Shown here piece after piece: positions 1 to 8,750 of a stretch of DNA of 64,000 bases (its first letter is position 1; each line of letters starts with the position of its first letter). Source of the DNA: Pseudomonadota bacterium (GTDB lineage: Bacteria > Pseudomonadota > Gammaproteobacteria > Steroidobacterales > Steroidobacteraceae); the NCBI GenBank assembly GCA_021816775.1, contig JAKAXA010000018.1, forward strand, positions 1 through 64,000, written 5' to 3'. The notes under the pieces were generated by a model. That model ran no database searches. It was given only the letters and a program-made list of their open reading frames with translations, and was not told the origin of the DNA. The position numbers were made by a program, and so were the translations under genes.

Positions 1-1
1 A

Positions 2-96
2 GGTGGTCCTCACTCGGGAAACCGGGTGGTCCTACACCGGAGAAATCCGGTGGTCCTCTTCGGAGGAAATCGGGCGGTCCTCAATCAGGAAATTCT
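2..96. repeat. Four tandem 23-24 bp repeats, probable IS terminus
   Basis: Four head-to-tail units start at 2, 25, 49 and 73. Each begins GGTGGTCCT (GGCGGTCCT in the last) and carries a GGAAA-type core (GAGAAATCC in the second unit) towards its end. Periods are 23, 24 and 24 bases; the fourth unit ends in a diverged AATTCT. Multiple short direct repeats of this kind are typical of IS21-family element ends, where the transposase binds. If so, the element lies mostly left of the window and this is its right end. No transposase is visible here, so the family assignment is inference. Confidence 0.55.
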
Positions 97-351
97 GCAC
101 TTAGGTTTCTTGCGTGAGCCGATTGTCGTTTCCGGCAGCCGGCGTGCCGCGGGTCCCGCAGTCGGCGCGCGTCCGTCGCGGCGAGGGAATACGCAGCGGA
201 TCACGCGTCTCTTGCCAGAGGCGGGCGTCGATATTGGCGCACCACGTGTCCCTCGTCTCCGATTGGCGAGAGCCGGTCAGCAGGCAACCGCGCCGAGCTG
301 CCGCGCAGCGCAGGCAGGAGAGCGCAAGCCGCACGCTGTTCGTGGCCCGCG

Positions 352-945
352 TCAGTGGAATCCGACGCTCAACAGCAGGAAATTCTGTCCGCGATTCGGG
401 TTCTTGAGCCAGGCATCGGACCAGTGGCGCACACTGAACTCGAGAAACGTGTTGCGCCTCAGTGCGTATCGAAGTGAGACGAGGTACGCGAAGTTCCAAC
501 GAATGGGCTCGAGGAGGTCGGTTTCACTGCGGTAGACGGCGCCGAAACCGAGATAGAGCTTCCAGCGCGACCGATGGAGCACCTGCCAGCGGCGCATTGC
601 GGAGAATCCCCAGTAGGGATGTGCGCTGATCGTGGAAGGCGGATAGCGATTGAACTTCAGGTACTGCGCAGTGGCGAAACGGAATGCGCCGAGTTCCCAG
701 CGGCTCTGGTCGACCTCGAGCATGATGGGCGCGACGATCCCATCCGTCCACCGCCACGGCCAGTACGTGGCGCCGACACCGATCATCAGGGCGCACCGCG
801 GGCAATACCGGGATGCGAGCCAATGGCGGTGAACGCGGGCACCGTCATCGGCCCTGGCCGGTGGCACGGCGTCGCAGCAGAACGTCGCGAGCAGCGCAAG
901 CAGCACCCAAGAGGTGCGGGCATGGGTTGCGCGGGAATTCGGCAT
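352..945 (-). CDS. PagL-like acyloxyacyl hydrolase family outer-membrane protein
   Basis: A 197-residue protein with a signal peptide (hydrophobic about residues 12-25, cleavage near ARA-DD at 32), followed by alternating aromatic strands typical of a small beta-barrel. The C-terminal motif R-H-W-S-D (residues 173-177) followed by P-N-R-G-Q-N matches the conserved end of lipid A 3-O-deacylase PagL, where His and Ser form the catalytic pair. The Glu that completes the triad in Pseudomonas PagL aligns with Asn188 here. The likely role is lipid A deacylation at the outer membrane, but the missing acid makes activity uncertain. The final residue is His rather than the usual terminal aromatic. No obvious operon partner. 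Confidence 0.72.
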   Translation of the reverse strand: MPNSRATHARTSWVLLALLATFCCDAVPPARADDGARVHRHWLASRYCPRCALMIGVGATYWPWRWTDGIVAPIMLEVDQSRWELGAFRFATAQYLKFNRYPPSTISAHPYWGFSAMRRWQVLHRSRWKLYLGFGAVYRSETDLLEPIRWNFAYLVSLRYALRRNTFLEFSVRHWSDAWLKNPNRGQNFLLLSVGFH

Positions 946-1393
946 ACCGCTTCGTCAGGGGTCAACGCTGAAGGTTCCGGGAATCAGTGGCAATTCGGGG
1001 CGGCAGTAGCGCTCGTGTTGCTTCGGATGGGATGATCGGGTTGGGGCTCCCTGCGGTCATGCCGAAGCTTGGGTTGCGGCGCGGACGGAGCAGCGATCTG
1101 TCGGCAGACGTGAGCGAGCTCGAAGCCGTGTGGCCGTCCAGTGGAGCAAGAGCCGACGCTCGCGGTGCGGGATGCCGCACTGGGTCCCCTGGAGCGGGGA
1201 GTGACGGTGTCCGAGCAGACCGGGCGCGGCAGGATGACTCGCCAAGGCGGCGCACGCGCATGTGCGGTGACGATTCGATGAACATTTGTCGCGCGCGGTC
1301 GGTCTTAGGGTCGAGAATGCCTGTTACCGGGCCCGGCACCGGGCAACGACCGAGAACAGGTGCGCGCCGGCGCATGCGGTTGAGAGACTGACG
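946..1393. other. Intergenic, no gene recognised
   Basis: About 450 bases between the divergent PagL-like and first CPBP genes. Open frames exist on both strands but have arginine/serine-rich low-complexity translations without family resemblance. The region must hold both promoters; no convincing -35/-10 pair was identified. Confidence 0.4.
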
Positions 1394-2419
1394 GTGGAGG
1401 TGAACAAACCATCATCTGCGCCAGATGCCTTGCAGCCCGGCGTTCGTGAGTGCGGTCTGGGCGTCGGCTCATACGTCGTGCTGATGGGTGTGTTCTGGGC
1501 TGCGGCGCGCTCACTCGGTGTGACGCGGCGCCTGCAGGGACACGAGGCGGGACCGTTTCTCGCGGTCAGCCTGATGGTGGGCGCGCTCTGGCTCTTCGGC
1601 TGGGGCGGGGGTGACTGGCTCGCCGTTCGGCTCTCGTCGCGTCCGATCGCACGGGCACTGATCCCCGCAGCATTCTCGGTCACGGTCTACCTGCTGATGG
1701 CCGCTCCGCTCGATTCCGCCTCGCCGATGGGTCTGCTGGCGTACGGCGCGCTTCCGCTGGCGCTCGCGCTGTTGTGCGAGGCCTACCCACCCGGAGAGCG
1801 ACTCTCCTGGCAGGATCTGATCGTGCTTGCGGCGCTTGCGCTGCCTGTCGAATACGGCTGGCTGCACACGCCTCGGGCAGCGGGCCTCGGGGGTTTCCCC
1901 AAGCTGCTGCTCACAGACATTGGGCTCTACCTGTACGTCATTCAGCGCCGTCTTGCGGGTATCGGCTTCGACTTCCGCCTGCGGTCGCGGGATCTGCTCA
2001 CCGGCCTGCGCGAATGGTGTCGGTTCGCGCCGATCGGCATCGGTTTGGGTTTCGCTCTGGGGTTCCTCAGGTTTCATGCGCGCGTGCCGGCTGGCGGACC
2101 TCTTGCGGCTACGGTCATGATGACCTTCCTGTTCGTGTCTGTGCCGGAGGAGCTGTTCTTTCGCGGTCTGCTGCAGAACCTTTTGCAGACGCGCCTGCCG
2201 CGCCGGCGGGCCCTCGGCCTCGCGGCGGCGGTGTTCGGACTGTCCCATTACGTGCACGGTCCAGTGTTCAACTGGCGCTACGTGATCCTGGCGGCAATCG
2301 CGGGCTGGTTCTACGGACGCGCGTGGCTTCGTGATCGGCGAGTCGGCGCAAGCGCCGTGGCGCATACGCTCGTCGATGTGGTCTGGGTGACGTGGTTCCT
2401 CAAGGCCACGGCAGCGTGA
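1394..2419 (+). CDS. CPBP family intramembrane glutamic endopeptidase
   Basis: A polytopic membrane protein of the CPBP (Abi/CAAX prenyl endopeptidase-like) family. The signature EExxxR is present as VPEELFFRG (Glu252, Glu253, Arg257 from this start). It is followed by the FxxxH motif (FGLSH) and a final His/Asp-bearing helix (AHTLVDVVW). These residues form the catalytic site within the membrane; bacterial members are implicated in bacteriocin self-immunity or peptide processing. GTG at 1394 is chosen because the first hydrophobic segment begins about 20 residues later. A TTG at 1286 would add 36 polar residues, and GTG at 1400 is equally possible. A second CPBP gene follows after 15 bases, so the two are likely co-transcribed. 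Confidence 0.8.
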   Translation: MEVNKPSSAPDALQPGVRECGLGVGSYVVLMGVFWAAARSLGVTRRLQGHEAGPFLAVSLMVGALWLFGWGGGDWLAVRLSSRPIARALIPAAFSVTVYLLMAAPLDSASPMGLLAYGALPLALALLCEAYPPGERLSWQDLIVLAALALPVEYGWLHTPRAAGLGGFPKLLLTDIGLYLYVIQRRLAGIGFDFRLRSRDLLTGLREWCRFAPIGIGLGFALGFLRFHARVPAGGPLAATVMMTFLFVSVPEELFFRGLLQNLLQTRLPRRRALGLAAAVFGLSHYVHGPVFNWRYVILAAIAGWFYGRAWLRDRRVGASAVAHTLVDVVWVTWFLKATAA

Positions 2420-2434
2420 GGCGAACGCAGACAC

Positions 2435-3790
2435 ATGCCCGTTGCTGAGATCGATCTGACCCGGCGGGAGCGCAGGCGGCTGTGCTGGCAGATCGTCCTG
2501 GTCTATGCCGCGCTGGAAGGTGCGCTGTGGAGCTCCAACGGCGTGCAGATCGTCTTCACCGCCCTGGTCGGGGCATTGGTCGCGGGCGCAACGCTCTCGG
2601 AGCGGCGCTTCTGGCCCGTCCTCGGCGTCGCTGCGGGGTCGATCCGTCGCGGGCTGTGGTTCGCTCCCGTCGGGGCCGGCGTCGCGGGCTTGATCCTGCT
2701 CGGCGCGTGGAGGGCGCACACGCTGCGTCTGCCCCCGGATATCGCGACGGCCGGCCTGCAAGGCGCGGCCTACCTGGTCTGGGCGTTCGTGCAGCAGTTC
2801 ATTCTGCAGGCGTTCCTCTTTACGCGTCTGGAGGCTCTGCTCGGCAGCGGTGTCGCTGCAGTAGGTGCGGCAGCGCTCCTGTTTTCGGTTGCGCACATCC
2901 CGAATCCCGTGCTCATGCCGGTCACGCTCGTGGGAGGGCTGATCCTGTGTGAGCTGTTCCGCCGGTATCGCACGCTCTACGTGCTGGCACTGACGCACGC
3001 TCTCGTGGCGCTGAGCTTGACGGTCAGTGTGCCGGAGACTGCGCTGCATCACTCGCGCGTCGGAAGGGCCTATTTCCTCCCGGTCAGCCCGAGTGGCACT
3101 GCGGACTCCGCTGCGATGGTCCATCCGCGGCTGCCGCCGGGGCGAACGACGGCAGAGCGTTCAGCCGCTCATGCGCTGGTGCTCGGCCGCGAGGCAACGT
3201 GCTCGTGCCAGCGGCGCGATCGTGCCGCGCCCGCGGGCAGCTCGAGGTACAGCTGGCTGGCAAAGTCGACGGTGATCAGAGCGTCGGTATCGGCGACGCT
3301 GAAACACTCGCCGCAGGCATGGACCGGCCGACTCCGCTTGGCGCTCCGGGGATTCGGGAAACAACTCGGTGCGGCGCCGGCCGCGGTCGGGCAGCTGCCC
3401 AATCGGTGCGTAACCGACCGGGCCGGTGAGCGCCCGGTCCTTCATGCCGGGCGCCGCATTGCGCAGCCATTCGGCCATGGCGGGAAAGCCCTCGCTCTCG
3501 ATGTGCCACTGGGTGTCGGCGACGCGCGCCTTGTCGATAGCTGTGCGACCCATCAGCGGCGGCTCGGAGTGTCTTTACTCTATATAACAGCAGATTGCGG
3601 TGGTGGAGCGCAGCAGCGTGCCGTCATCGAGCGCGAGCACCGGCACGGTGCAGTCGGGGTTTGTGGTGCGAAACGGCGGCGCGAGATGCTCGCCGCTGCG
3701 CCCATCGACCTCGACGCGCGATGTCGCTTCCCTTCTCAGGCAGGATCATTCGCGCGCGGCGTGGCGATAGGGGCGCTCTTGCAGTCATAG
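2435..3790 (+). CDS. CPBP-like membrane protein with altered active site and abnormal C-terminal extension
   Basis: Residues 1 to about 215 (to about 3090) form a CPBP-like membrane domain: several hydrophobic helices, FSVAHIPN matching the FxxxH motif, and a last helix with LTHALVALS. The EExxxR motif is replaced by QQFILQ, so the catalytic glutamates are missing. The frame does not stop there. It runs on for about 230 residues of non-membrane, Arg/Ser/Ala-rich sequence that is the antisense of a decayed glutathione S-transferase gene. The natural stop was probably lost by deletion or frameshift; the functional part is likely 2435 to about 3100. Upstream CPBP gene 15 bases away; same operon. 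Confidence 0.62.
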   Translation: MPVAEIDLTRRERRRLCWQIVLVYAALEGALWSSNGVQIVFTALVGALVAGATLSERRFWPVLGVAAGSIRRGLWFAPVGAGVAGLILLGAWRAHTLRLPPDIATAGLQGAAYLVWAFVQQFILQAFLFTRLEALLGSGVAAVGAAALLFSVAHIPNPVLMPVTLVGGLILCELFRRYRTLYVLALTHALVALSLTVSVPETALHHSRVGRAYFLPVSPSGTADSAAMVHPRLPPGRTTAERSAAHALVLGREATCSCQRRDRAAPAGSSRYSWLAKSTVIRASVSATLKHSPQAWTGRLRLALRGFGKQLGAAPAAVGQLPNRCVTDRAGERPVLHAGRRIAQPFGHGGKALALDVPLGVGDARLVDSCATHQRRLGVSLLYITADCGGGAQQRAVIEREHRHGAVGVCGAKRRREMLAAAPIDLDARCRFPSQAGSFARGVAIGALLQS

Positions 3791-3798
3791 AGTTTCCT
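3169..3798 (-). pseudogene. Decayed glutathione S-transferase gene
   Basis: Read in successive minus-strand frames this encodes a whole GST. The thioredoxin-fold start KLYDCKSAP (codon 2 at 3795-3793; the Met codon position reads AGG) is followed in other frames by RARMILPEKGSDIA, then VEVDGRSGEHLAPPFR and NPDCTVPVLALDDGTLL. The C-terminal domain follows (WHIESEGFPAMAEWLRNAAPG, then FSVADTDALITVDFA and RRWHEHVASRPS). At least four frame changes plus an in-frame TAA near 3572 (after CCYIE) and loss of the start codon mean no functional product. It lies convergent with, and partly under, the tail of the second CPBP gene, suggesting the region is eroding. Confidence 0.8.
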
Positions 3799-3992
3799 GT
3801 GCGAACCCGTAATGAGAGCACGTGTCTCGGGTGGCGCGCGAGTGGCTCCGGCCGGCGCGACCCTGGAGGCGTCTTGTGGTATCGCAATTGAGGTTCGCGG
3901 CAGTGTGCTCAGGGCTCGGCGGTGGCAATGCTGCCATTGGATCCGGAGCCTGCGGTGCACGCCGGATGCCCCCGGGGCCGGGGACCGAAGCG

Positions 3993-6875
3993 CTACATCA
4001 TCTTGTAACTCAGGCTCGCGTAGAGCGTCCTGCCTGGGGCAGGGTAGATCGACGGATCGTAATGCAGCGGCTGCAGGACCGAGGTCGGCGGGTTCTGGTT
4101 GAAAAGATTCTCGACCCCGGCGCTCATCGACAGTCTGTGCGAGAGCTGGTATCCGAAGTACAGATCATGGAAGAACGTTGTGCCGAGCACATTGTGCGAA
4201 AGCCGTGAATTCGTCAGGTTGGGCTGCGAGCACAACCCGAGCGCGGTGTAGCTGAGGGGCGTGCCGGCGTAGCGATCGGTGCACGATTCGGTCATGGGGC
4301 CGATGGCCCTGACCACCCATCCGGCGTTCCACTGTCCGTGTTGCCAGTTGAGGCTTCCGGTACCGGTCCAGCGCGGGATGCCGCTCGGCGACCCCGAGCC
4401 GAGCTCCTCGCCGGCCAGATCCGTCACCGAGAGTCCGGCGGCGGTCGCGGTGGTCACGGTGTACTGATGGGTCCAGGCCACATCGGCGCGCAGCGCGAAT
4501 TCGCCTACCGAGCTCGACCAGTCATAGGCGAAGCCGCCGGTCACCCAGTCCGTCAGAATGCTCTGGCCGTTGAACGCCTGGGTCGACACGACGGTCAACT
4601 GGCCATCCGGGGCGCGGTAGATGTCGGAGCAGTCAAACGCATTGCCGAGTGCATAGCAGTCGAGCAATGTCTGCTGCGCGCTCAGCCGGTTGATCGCGTT
4701 GCCGATATCGATGCGGTAGTAAGCCAGATTGACCGACAAACCGGCAACGGCGCGAGGGTTCCACTTCGCACTGAGCCAGGTGTTCTCGCTGGTTTCCGCC
4801 TGCAGGGCGGGGTTGCCGATCTTCAGATTCTGCGTCTGGGAATTGCTCTGCAGATAGCTCGCCGGCACGCCCGCCGCGGCGCAGGTCGCAGCGACGGTGG
4901 GGGAAACGCCCGTGGCCGTGTAGTTGCTGCAGGGGTCGGTCACGTTGGCCGCGGCTGCCGGCATGGCCTGACCGAGCTCGCGCAGGTCAGGTGTGCGGAA
5001 TCCCTGGGCCCAGCCGGCCTGCAGGCTCAGATCCCGGGTCGCATCGAAGCTCAGCGTGGCTTCCCCGACGTGGCCACTGCCGGTATTGGAGAAGTTGTAC
5101 AGGCGAACGCCGCCGCCCAGCGTGAGCGCATGGGGTCCTGCGATCAGCGGGATGACGGTCTCACCCCATACTGCATTTCCATCATAGCCGCCGACATAGG
5201 AGGGCACCGACAGCAGCGGTACGGCGCTGTCGATGCCCTGGGCAGCCGCCGGGTCGGGCTGGAAGTCACCGTGGCGAGCCTCGTACTGGTAGCCGGCGCC
5301 GAGGGCGAGGGGCCCGGCGGGGAGCTGGAAGAGGTCAGGCTGCGAGACCGAGGCGCTCACGGTCTCGAGCGAGTTGGCGATTCGGTTGTGCTCGGGCAGG
5401 CTGATGAAGGCGCCCATGGCCGGGGTAATGCCTCCGGGCCCGCCGAAGAGGTTGATCGGGGTGCAGGCGGGGACCGAGGCACAGACGCTGGGACTGCCGA
5501 GTGCGAGCGCCAGACTGTTCAGATTGACGCGGCCCTGATTTTCATCATCGACCTGGCTCGAGGACCACAGATACGAGAGGTGCCATGTCCAGGGCGAGGC
5601 GGCACTGCGGTCAAAGCCGCCATCGAGAGATACGCTCGCCCGGTAGGTGTCCGAGGTGTCGTGGAATGCGACCGGCCCGAGTGCGTTCATGCTCTCGGAC
5701 AGGGCGAGGAGGTTGGCATTTGCGCCGGTGGCATCGAGCGCCACTCCGAAGGGGTTGTAGGGCTGGCTCGCGCTCACCGAGATTGGCAGGCCCGAGGTCC
5801 CGAGGGTGAGCGCGGTCGGCGGGCCCTCCTGCCCCGCGGTCCGGCGGCCGACGAAGATGCTGGCCTTGGCTCTCATGCCGTGCGCGAGGCGGTGAAAGCC
5901 GCTGACGTACAGGCCCCACTGCTGCAGGGGCATGATGAGATCGTTGTAGGGGAAGGTGTTGAATGCATCGCTCGAGGTCTTCGGCGCAAAGCCGCCGGCT
6001 ACGCCGGGTGCGGCCGTGAGATTGCACAGTCGCGCGCCGTTTGGCTGCACGGGGCACAGGCTCGATGTCGCGTACGGCCCGCTCGTAGGGATGAACTCGA
6101 ACTGTCCGTAGGGAGTGATGGAGCTCAGGCGCGAAGTGCCCGTGCCGGGCAGGGGGCCGGCGGTGAGGCTGCGGTCGGCCGCGGAAATGGAATTCTGATC
6201 CGACCAGCTGAGCAGTGCCATCAGGCCCGAGGACTTGCCGCGCCGCCCGAGGGCGAGGCTCGCCCAGGTGTGCCGCCCGTCCCAGTGACCGCTGCCCTGC
6301 GCGATACCGGTGCCCGCAGAGGCCATCACGCCGTTGAACGAGGGCACCGTGATGATGTTCACCACACCGGCAATCGCGGCGTCTCCGTAGCGCACGCCGC
6401 CGCGCGCCGGATACACCTCGATGCGCTGAATCAGCGCGACGGGGAAGGTCGAGAGGTCGGTGTCGCCCTGGAAGCCCTGGATCCAGCGCTGGCCGTTCAC
6501 CAGGATCACCACCCGCGAATTGGTCAGATCGAACAGATCCGCGCTCTGCTCGCCGCCGTTGGTGAATTTGTTGGTTTGCCCCGTTCCGAGCCCGTTGGCG
6601 CTGCCGAAGATCGGCACCAGCTGCAGTGCCTGCCCGAGGTTGTCCACGCCGAGGTTGCGCAGTGCGGTCGCGGTCAATACTTTGATCGGCGCACGCATGC
6701 TCAAGCCGAGAGCCGCTGGGCGGGATGCCTCCACGACGACCTGCCCGAGCTGGGCCGAGGGTCCGGCTTGCAGGGCACCGGCAAGTGCCGCTCCCGCGAT
6801 CAGGCAGCCGCAAATCCCGGCAAGGGGCCCGATGGCCGCCGGGAGCGTTCGCATTCTCATCGTCGGCATCGTCAT
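3993..6875 (-). CDS. TonB-dependent outer-membrane receptor
   Basis: A 960-residue TonB-dependent receptor. It has a signal peptide (about residues 1-33), then a TonB-box-like stretch (QLGQVVVEA) and a plug domain with LVNGQRWIQG, IQRIEVYPARGG and YGDAAIAGVVNIIT, the conserved plug ending. A large 22-strand barrel follows, with a C-terminal YKMM end instead of the usual aromatic. Such receptors import siderophores, cobalamin or oligosaccharides using TonB-ExbBD energy; the substrate cannot be told from sequence. Cysteine pairs in extracellular loops (for example CPVQPNGARLC and CASVPACTP) suggest disulfides. It stands alone on the minus strand, divergent from a BlaI-type regulator 541 bases away. 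A long open frame on the opposite strand is a coding shadow. Confidence 0.93.
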   Translation of the reverse strand: MTMPTMRMRTLPAAIGPLAGICGCLIAGAALAGALQAGPSAQLGQVVVEASRPAALGLSMRAPIKVLTATALRNLGVDNLGQALQLVPIFGSANGLGTGQTNKFTNGGEQSADLFDLTNSRVVILVNGQRWIQGFQGDTDLSTFPVALIQRIEVYPARGGVRYGDAAIAGVVNIITVPSFNGVMASAGTGIAQGSGHWDGRHTWASLALGRRGKSSGLMALLSWSDQNSISAADRSLTAGPLPGTGTSRLSSITPYGQFEFIPTSGPYATSSLCPVQPNGARLCNLTAAPGVAGGFAPKTSSDAFNTFPYNDLIMPLQQWGLYVSGFHRLAHGMRAKASIFVGRRTAGQEGPPTALTLGTSGLPISVSASQPYNPFGVALDATGANANLLALSESMNALGPVAFHDTSDTYRASVSLDGGFDRSAASPWTWHLSYLWSSSQVDDENQGRVNLNSLALALGSPSVCASVPACTPINLFGGPGGITPAMGAFISLPEHNRIANSLETVSASVSQPDLFQLPAGPLALGAGYQYEARHGDFQPDPAAAQGIDSAVPLLSVPSYVGGYDGNAVWGETVIPLIAGPHALTLGGGVRLYNFSNTGSGHVGEATLSFDATRDLSLQAGWAQGFRTPDLRELGQAMPAAAANVTDPCSNYTATGVSPTVAATCAAAGVPASYLQSNSQTQNLKIGNPALQAETSENTWLSAKWNPRAVAGLSVNLAYYRIDIGNAINRLSAQQTLLDCYALGNAFDCSDIYRAPDGQLTVVSTQAFNGQSILTDWVTGGFAYDWSSSVGEFALRADVAWTHQYTVTTATAAGLSVTDLAGEELGSGSPSGIPRWTGTGSLNWQHGQWNAGWVVRAIGPMTESCTDRYAGTPLSYTALGLCSQPNLTNSRLSHNVLGTTFFHDLYFGYQLSHRLSMSAGVENLFNQNPPTSVLQPLHYDPSIYPAPGRTLYASLSYKMM

Positions 6876-7416
6876 TGAGTTTCTCGAGACCCTTTGCGGC
6901 GAGCGACCGCCGTCAGACGGCGCAAATCGGCGTCTGCGCGCAGCTCACCGCGTCGATGAGTCGTGCTGCGACGCCGCAGCGGCGGTTCAGCCACGGCGCA
7001 CTGACCCCTTCAGGGCGCGCAATGGGCGCCGCGGCAGACCCCCGAACGTCTGGGCCGTGCTCTGCCACGGCCGCAGCGCCCTTGAGGCTCTATTGGGTGC
7101 GTTGCGCTCAGGCGCCTCCCTGAGCGGCGTGTGCCAAGGCCGGATCGAGACGCATGGCCCAAAGCGGATCTCATTATGGAAATCGCCGCTTTGCGTGCTC
7201 GAATGCTCGAGCGTCGGGGTGACTATAGGGGCCGCCGTTCGCCTACTACCAGCGATCGTAATTGGGCTCGCCGCGCGTTCCATTCGGCTCGACGCATCGC
7301 CCGGGCCGGCGGCCGCGCCGGCGCGGCGAAGCCAGCCCGCCCCATTGCGGATTGCCGGGGAACCTGAGAGGCTTCCGGCAGCGGCGCGGCGCGCCGGAAC
7401 CAGGCGGAGATCGGCA
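6876..7416. other. Divergent intergenic region
   Basis: 541 bases between the TonB receptor (minus) and the BlaI-type gene (plus). The plus frame stays open across it, but the translation is Arg/Ala/Pro-rich without similarity to anything recognised. It is expected to hold both promoters and possibly a dyad operator for the BlaI-type repressor; I did not find a convincing one. Confidence 0.35.
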
Positions 7417-7815
7417 GTGGGCGAACGGCTGGAGTTGGGACCACTCGAGCTCAGAGTGCTCGCAGTGTTGTGGGAGAGGGGGCGGGCCGCGACGGTGCGG
7501 AACGTGCTGCCGTCCTTCCCCCAGCTTGCCTATACCACGCTCATGACGACCCTGGACCGCCTGTACCGCAAGGGCGTGCTGCGGCGTCTGCGGCTCGGGC
7601 GCGCATTCGGCTATGAGCCCCGCTGTTCGCGTGACGAACTGTTTGGAAACATGGTGTCCGGACAGGTCGTCGATCTTCTCGGTTCCTGCCGCGACAGCAC
7701 GGCGCTGCTGTCGACACTGGTACGGGCGGTTGGCCACGCGGATGCCGAGCTGCTCGATGAGCTCGAGGCGCTGGTGCGCGCCGAGCGAGATCGGCTGACG
7801 TGGAGAGCACCGTGA
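7417..7815 (+). CDS. BlaI/MecI/CopY-family winged-helix repressor
   Basis: A 132-residue protein with the BlaI-family layout: N-terminal winged helix starting LGPLELRVLAVLWERG, recognition segment YTTLMTTLDRLYRKGVLRR, wing RAFGYEP, and a C-terminal dimerisation helix pair. GTG at 7417 is chosen because GGAG of AGGCGGAGA (7402-7410) lies eight bases upstream and because the family starts here; the open frame itself runs far upstream. BlaI proteins dimerise on dyad operators and are cleaved when a membrane metalloprotease is activated. The next gene is exactly such an M56 peptidase, overlapping by 16 bases, so this is a two-gene signalling unit. No beta-lactamase is adjacent; the target is unknown. 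Confidence 0.85.
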   Translation: MGERLELGPLELRVLAVLWERGRAATVRNVLPSFPQLAYTTLMTTLDRLYRKGVLRRLRLGRAFGYEPRCSRDELFGNMVSGQVVDLLGSCRDSTALLSTLVRAVGHADAELLDELEALVRAERDRLTWRAP

Positions 7816-8750
7816 GCTTCGCGGTGACACTCTCTCTGGTGCTCCTGGCGAGCTTCGGCCTGTGCAATCTCCTGCTCTCGGCGGCCGTCGCGCTCGGCTG
7901 GCGCGCGGGGTGGCTCGCGCGCCTGACCCGGGCGGACGCGGTGCTCGGCGTGCGGCTGCTGCCTGCCGTGGGATCGGCGCTGCTCGTATTGACCATCATT
8001 CTGCCGGCGTTTCTGCTGTACGAGCCGTCTCACGCGCACGACAAGCCGGGCTCGCTGCTCATGCTCTCGGCGGCGCTGGCGCTGCTCGCTCTCGCTGACG
8101 GAGTCCGACGCGGCTGGCGGGCGTGGCGGGCCACCCGGGCGCTGGTGCGCCGCACGCCGCCGCTCGGCACACAGTCGCTGGGCGGGGGCACCGAAGTGAG
8201 CGTCGTCAATGTTGCCGAACCTCTGGTGGCGGTCGTGGGCGGCTGGCGCCAGCGGATCATCGCGGCGGGCTGTGTCGCTGCGGCCTGCGACGGCGAGGAA
8301 TTTCGACAGGTCATCGCGCACGAGGCGGCGCATCGGGATGCACGGGACAATCTGAAGCGGCTTGCGCTGCTGGCGATGCCCGATGTGCTCGCCTGGCTGC
8401 CCGCGGGCGGCGCGTTGACGGCCCAGTGGCAGGCGGCGAGCGAACTCGAGGCCGATGAGCACGCCAGCGGCGCTGATCCGCACAAGCGCGTGGCCCTGGC
8501 ATCGGCGTTGATCAAGGTGGCTCGCCTGTCCCTGGCGAGCGGCCGTCCCCATCGCAATTCCAAGATGAGCGGGCACTTCGGCGGGCTCGAGCACCGTATC
8601 CGGCGGCTGCTCGCGGCGCCGCCGGGGAGCGGCCCGGCGTTTCCGGGCCGCCGCGTGATGACCTCGGCGCTGCTGGTCCCGTTGCTGGCCATGCCGCTCT
8701 ATGCGTTGGTCCACCGTGTCATCGAGGTGCTGGTCGCCTTCGGGCGCTGA
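7800..8750 (+). CDS. BlaR1-type M56 family membrane metallopeptidase
   Basis: A 316-residue protein with N-terminal membrane helices (about 7-30 and 55-73), an M56 zinc-protease domain with HEAAH (His174, Glu175, His178), and a downstream glutamate in SELEADEHA as third zinc ligand. A last hydrophobic segment (about residues 287-305) follows. It lacks the penicillin-binding sensor domain of true BlaR1/MecR1, so the stimulus must be sensed otherwise. Start ATG overlaps the BlaI-type gene by 16 bases, implying translational coupling. Expected role: cleave or trigger cleavage of the partner repressor. It could equally control the nearby TonB receptor or phosphoesterase gene; that is guesswork from position. 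Confidence 0.83.
   Translation: MESTVSFAVTLSLVLLASFGLCNLLLSAAVALGWRAGWLARLTRADAVLGVRLLPAVGSALLVLTIILPAFLLYEPSHAHDKPGSLLMLSAALALLALADGVRRGWRAWRATRALVRRTPPLGTQSLGGGTEVSVVNVAEPLVAVVGGWRQRIIAAGCVAAACDGEEFRQVIAHEAAHRDARDNLKRLALLAMPDVLAWLPAGGALTAQWQAASELEADEHASGADPHKRVALASALIKVARLSLASGRPHRNSKMSGHFGGLEHRIRRLLAAPPGSGPAFPGRRVMTSALLVPLLAMPLYALVHRVIEVLVAFGR

Noticed and set aside
1511-3124. A 537-codon minus-strand frame across both CPBP genes
   Set aside because: Composition (Arg, Gln, His) is that of an antisense shadow; CPBP motifs on the plus strand are clear.
4338-6878. An 846-codon open frame antisense to the TonB receptor
   Set aside because: Low-complexity Gly/Arg/Ala translation mirrors the receptor codons; the receptor is certain on the other strand.
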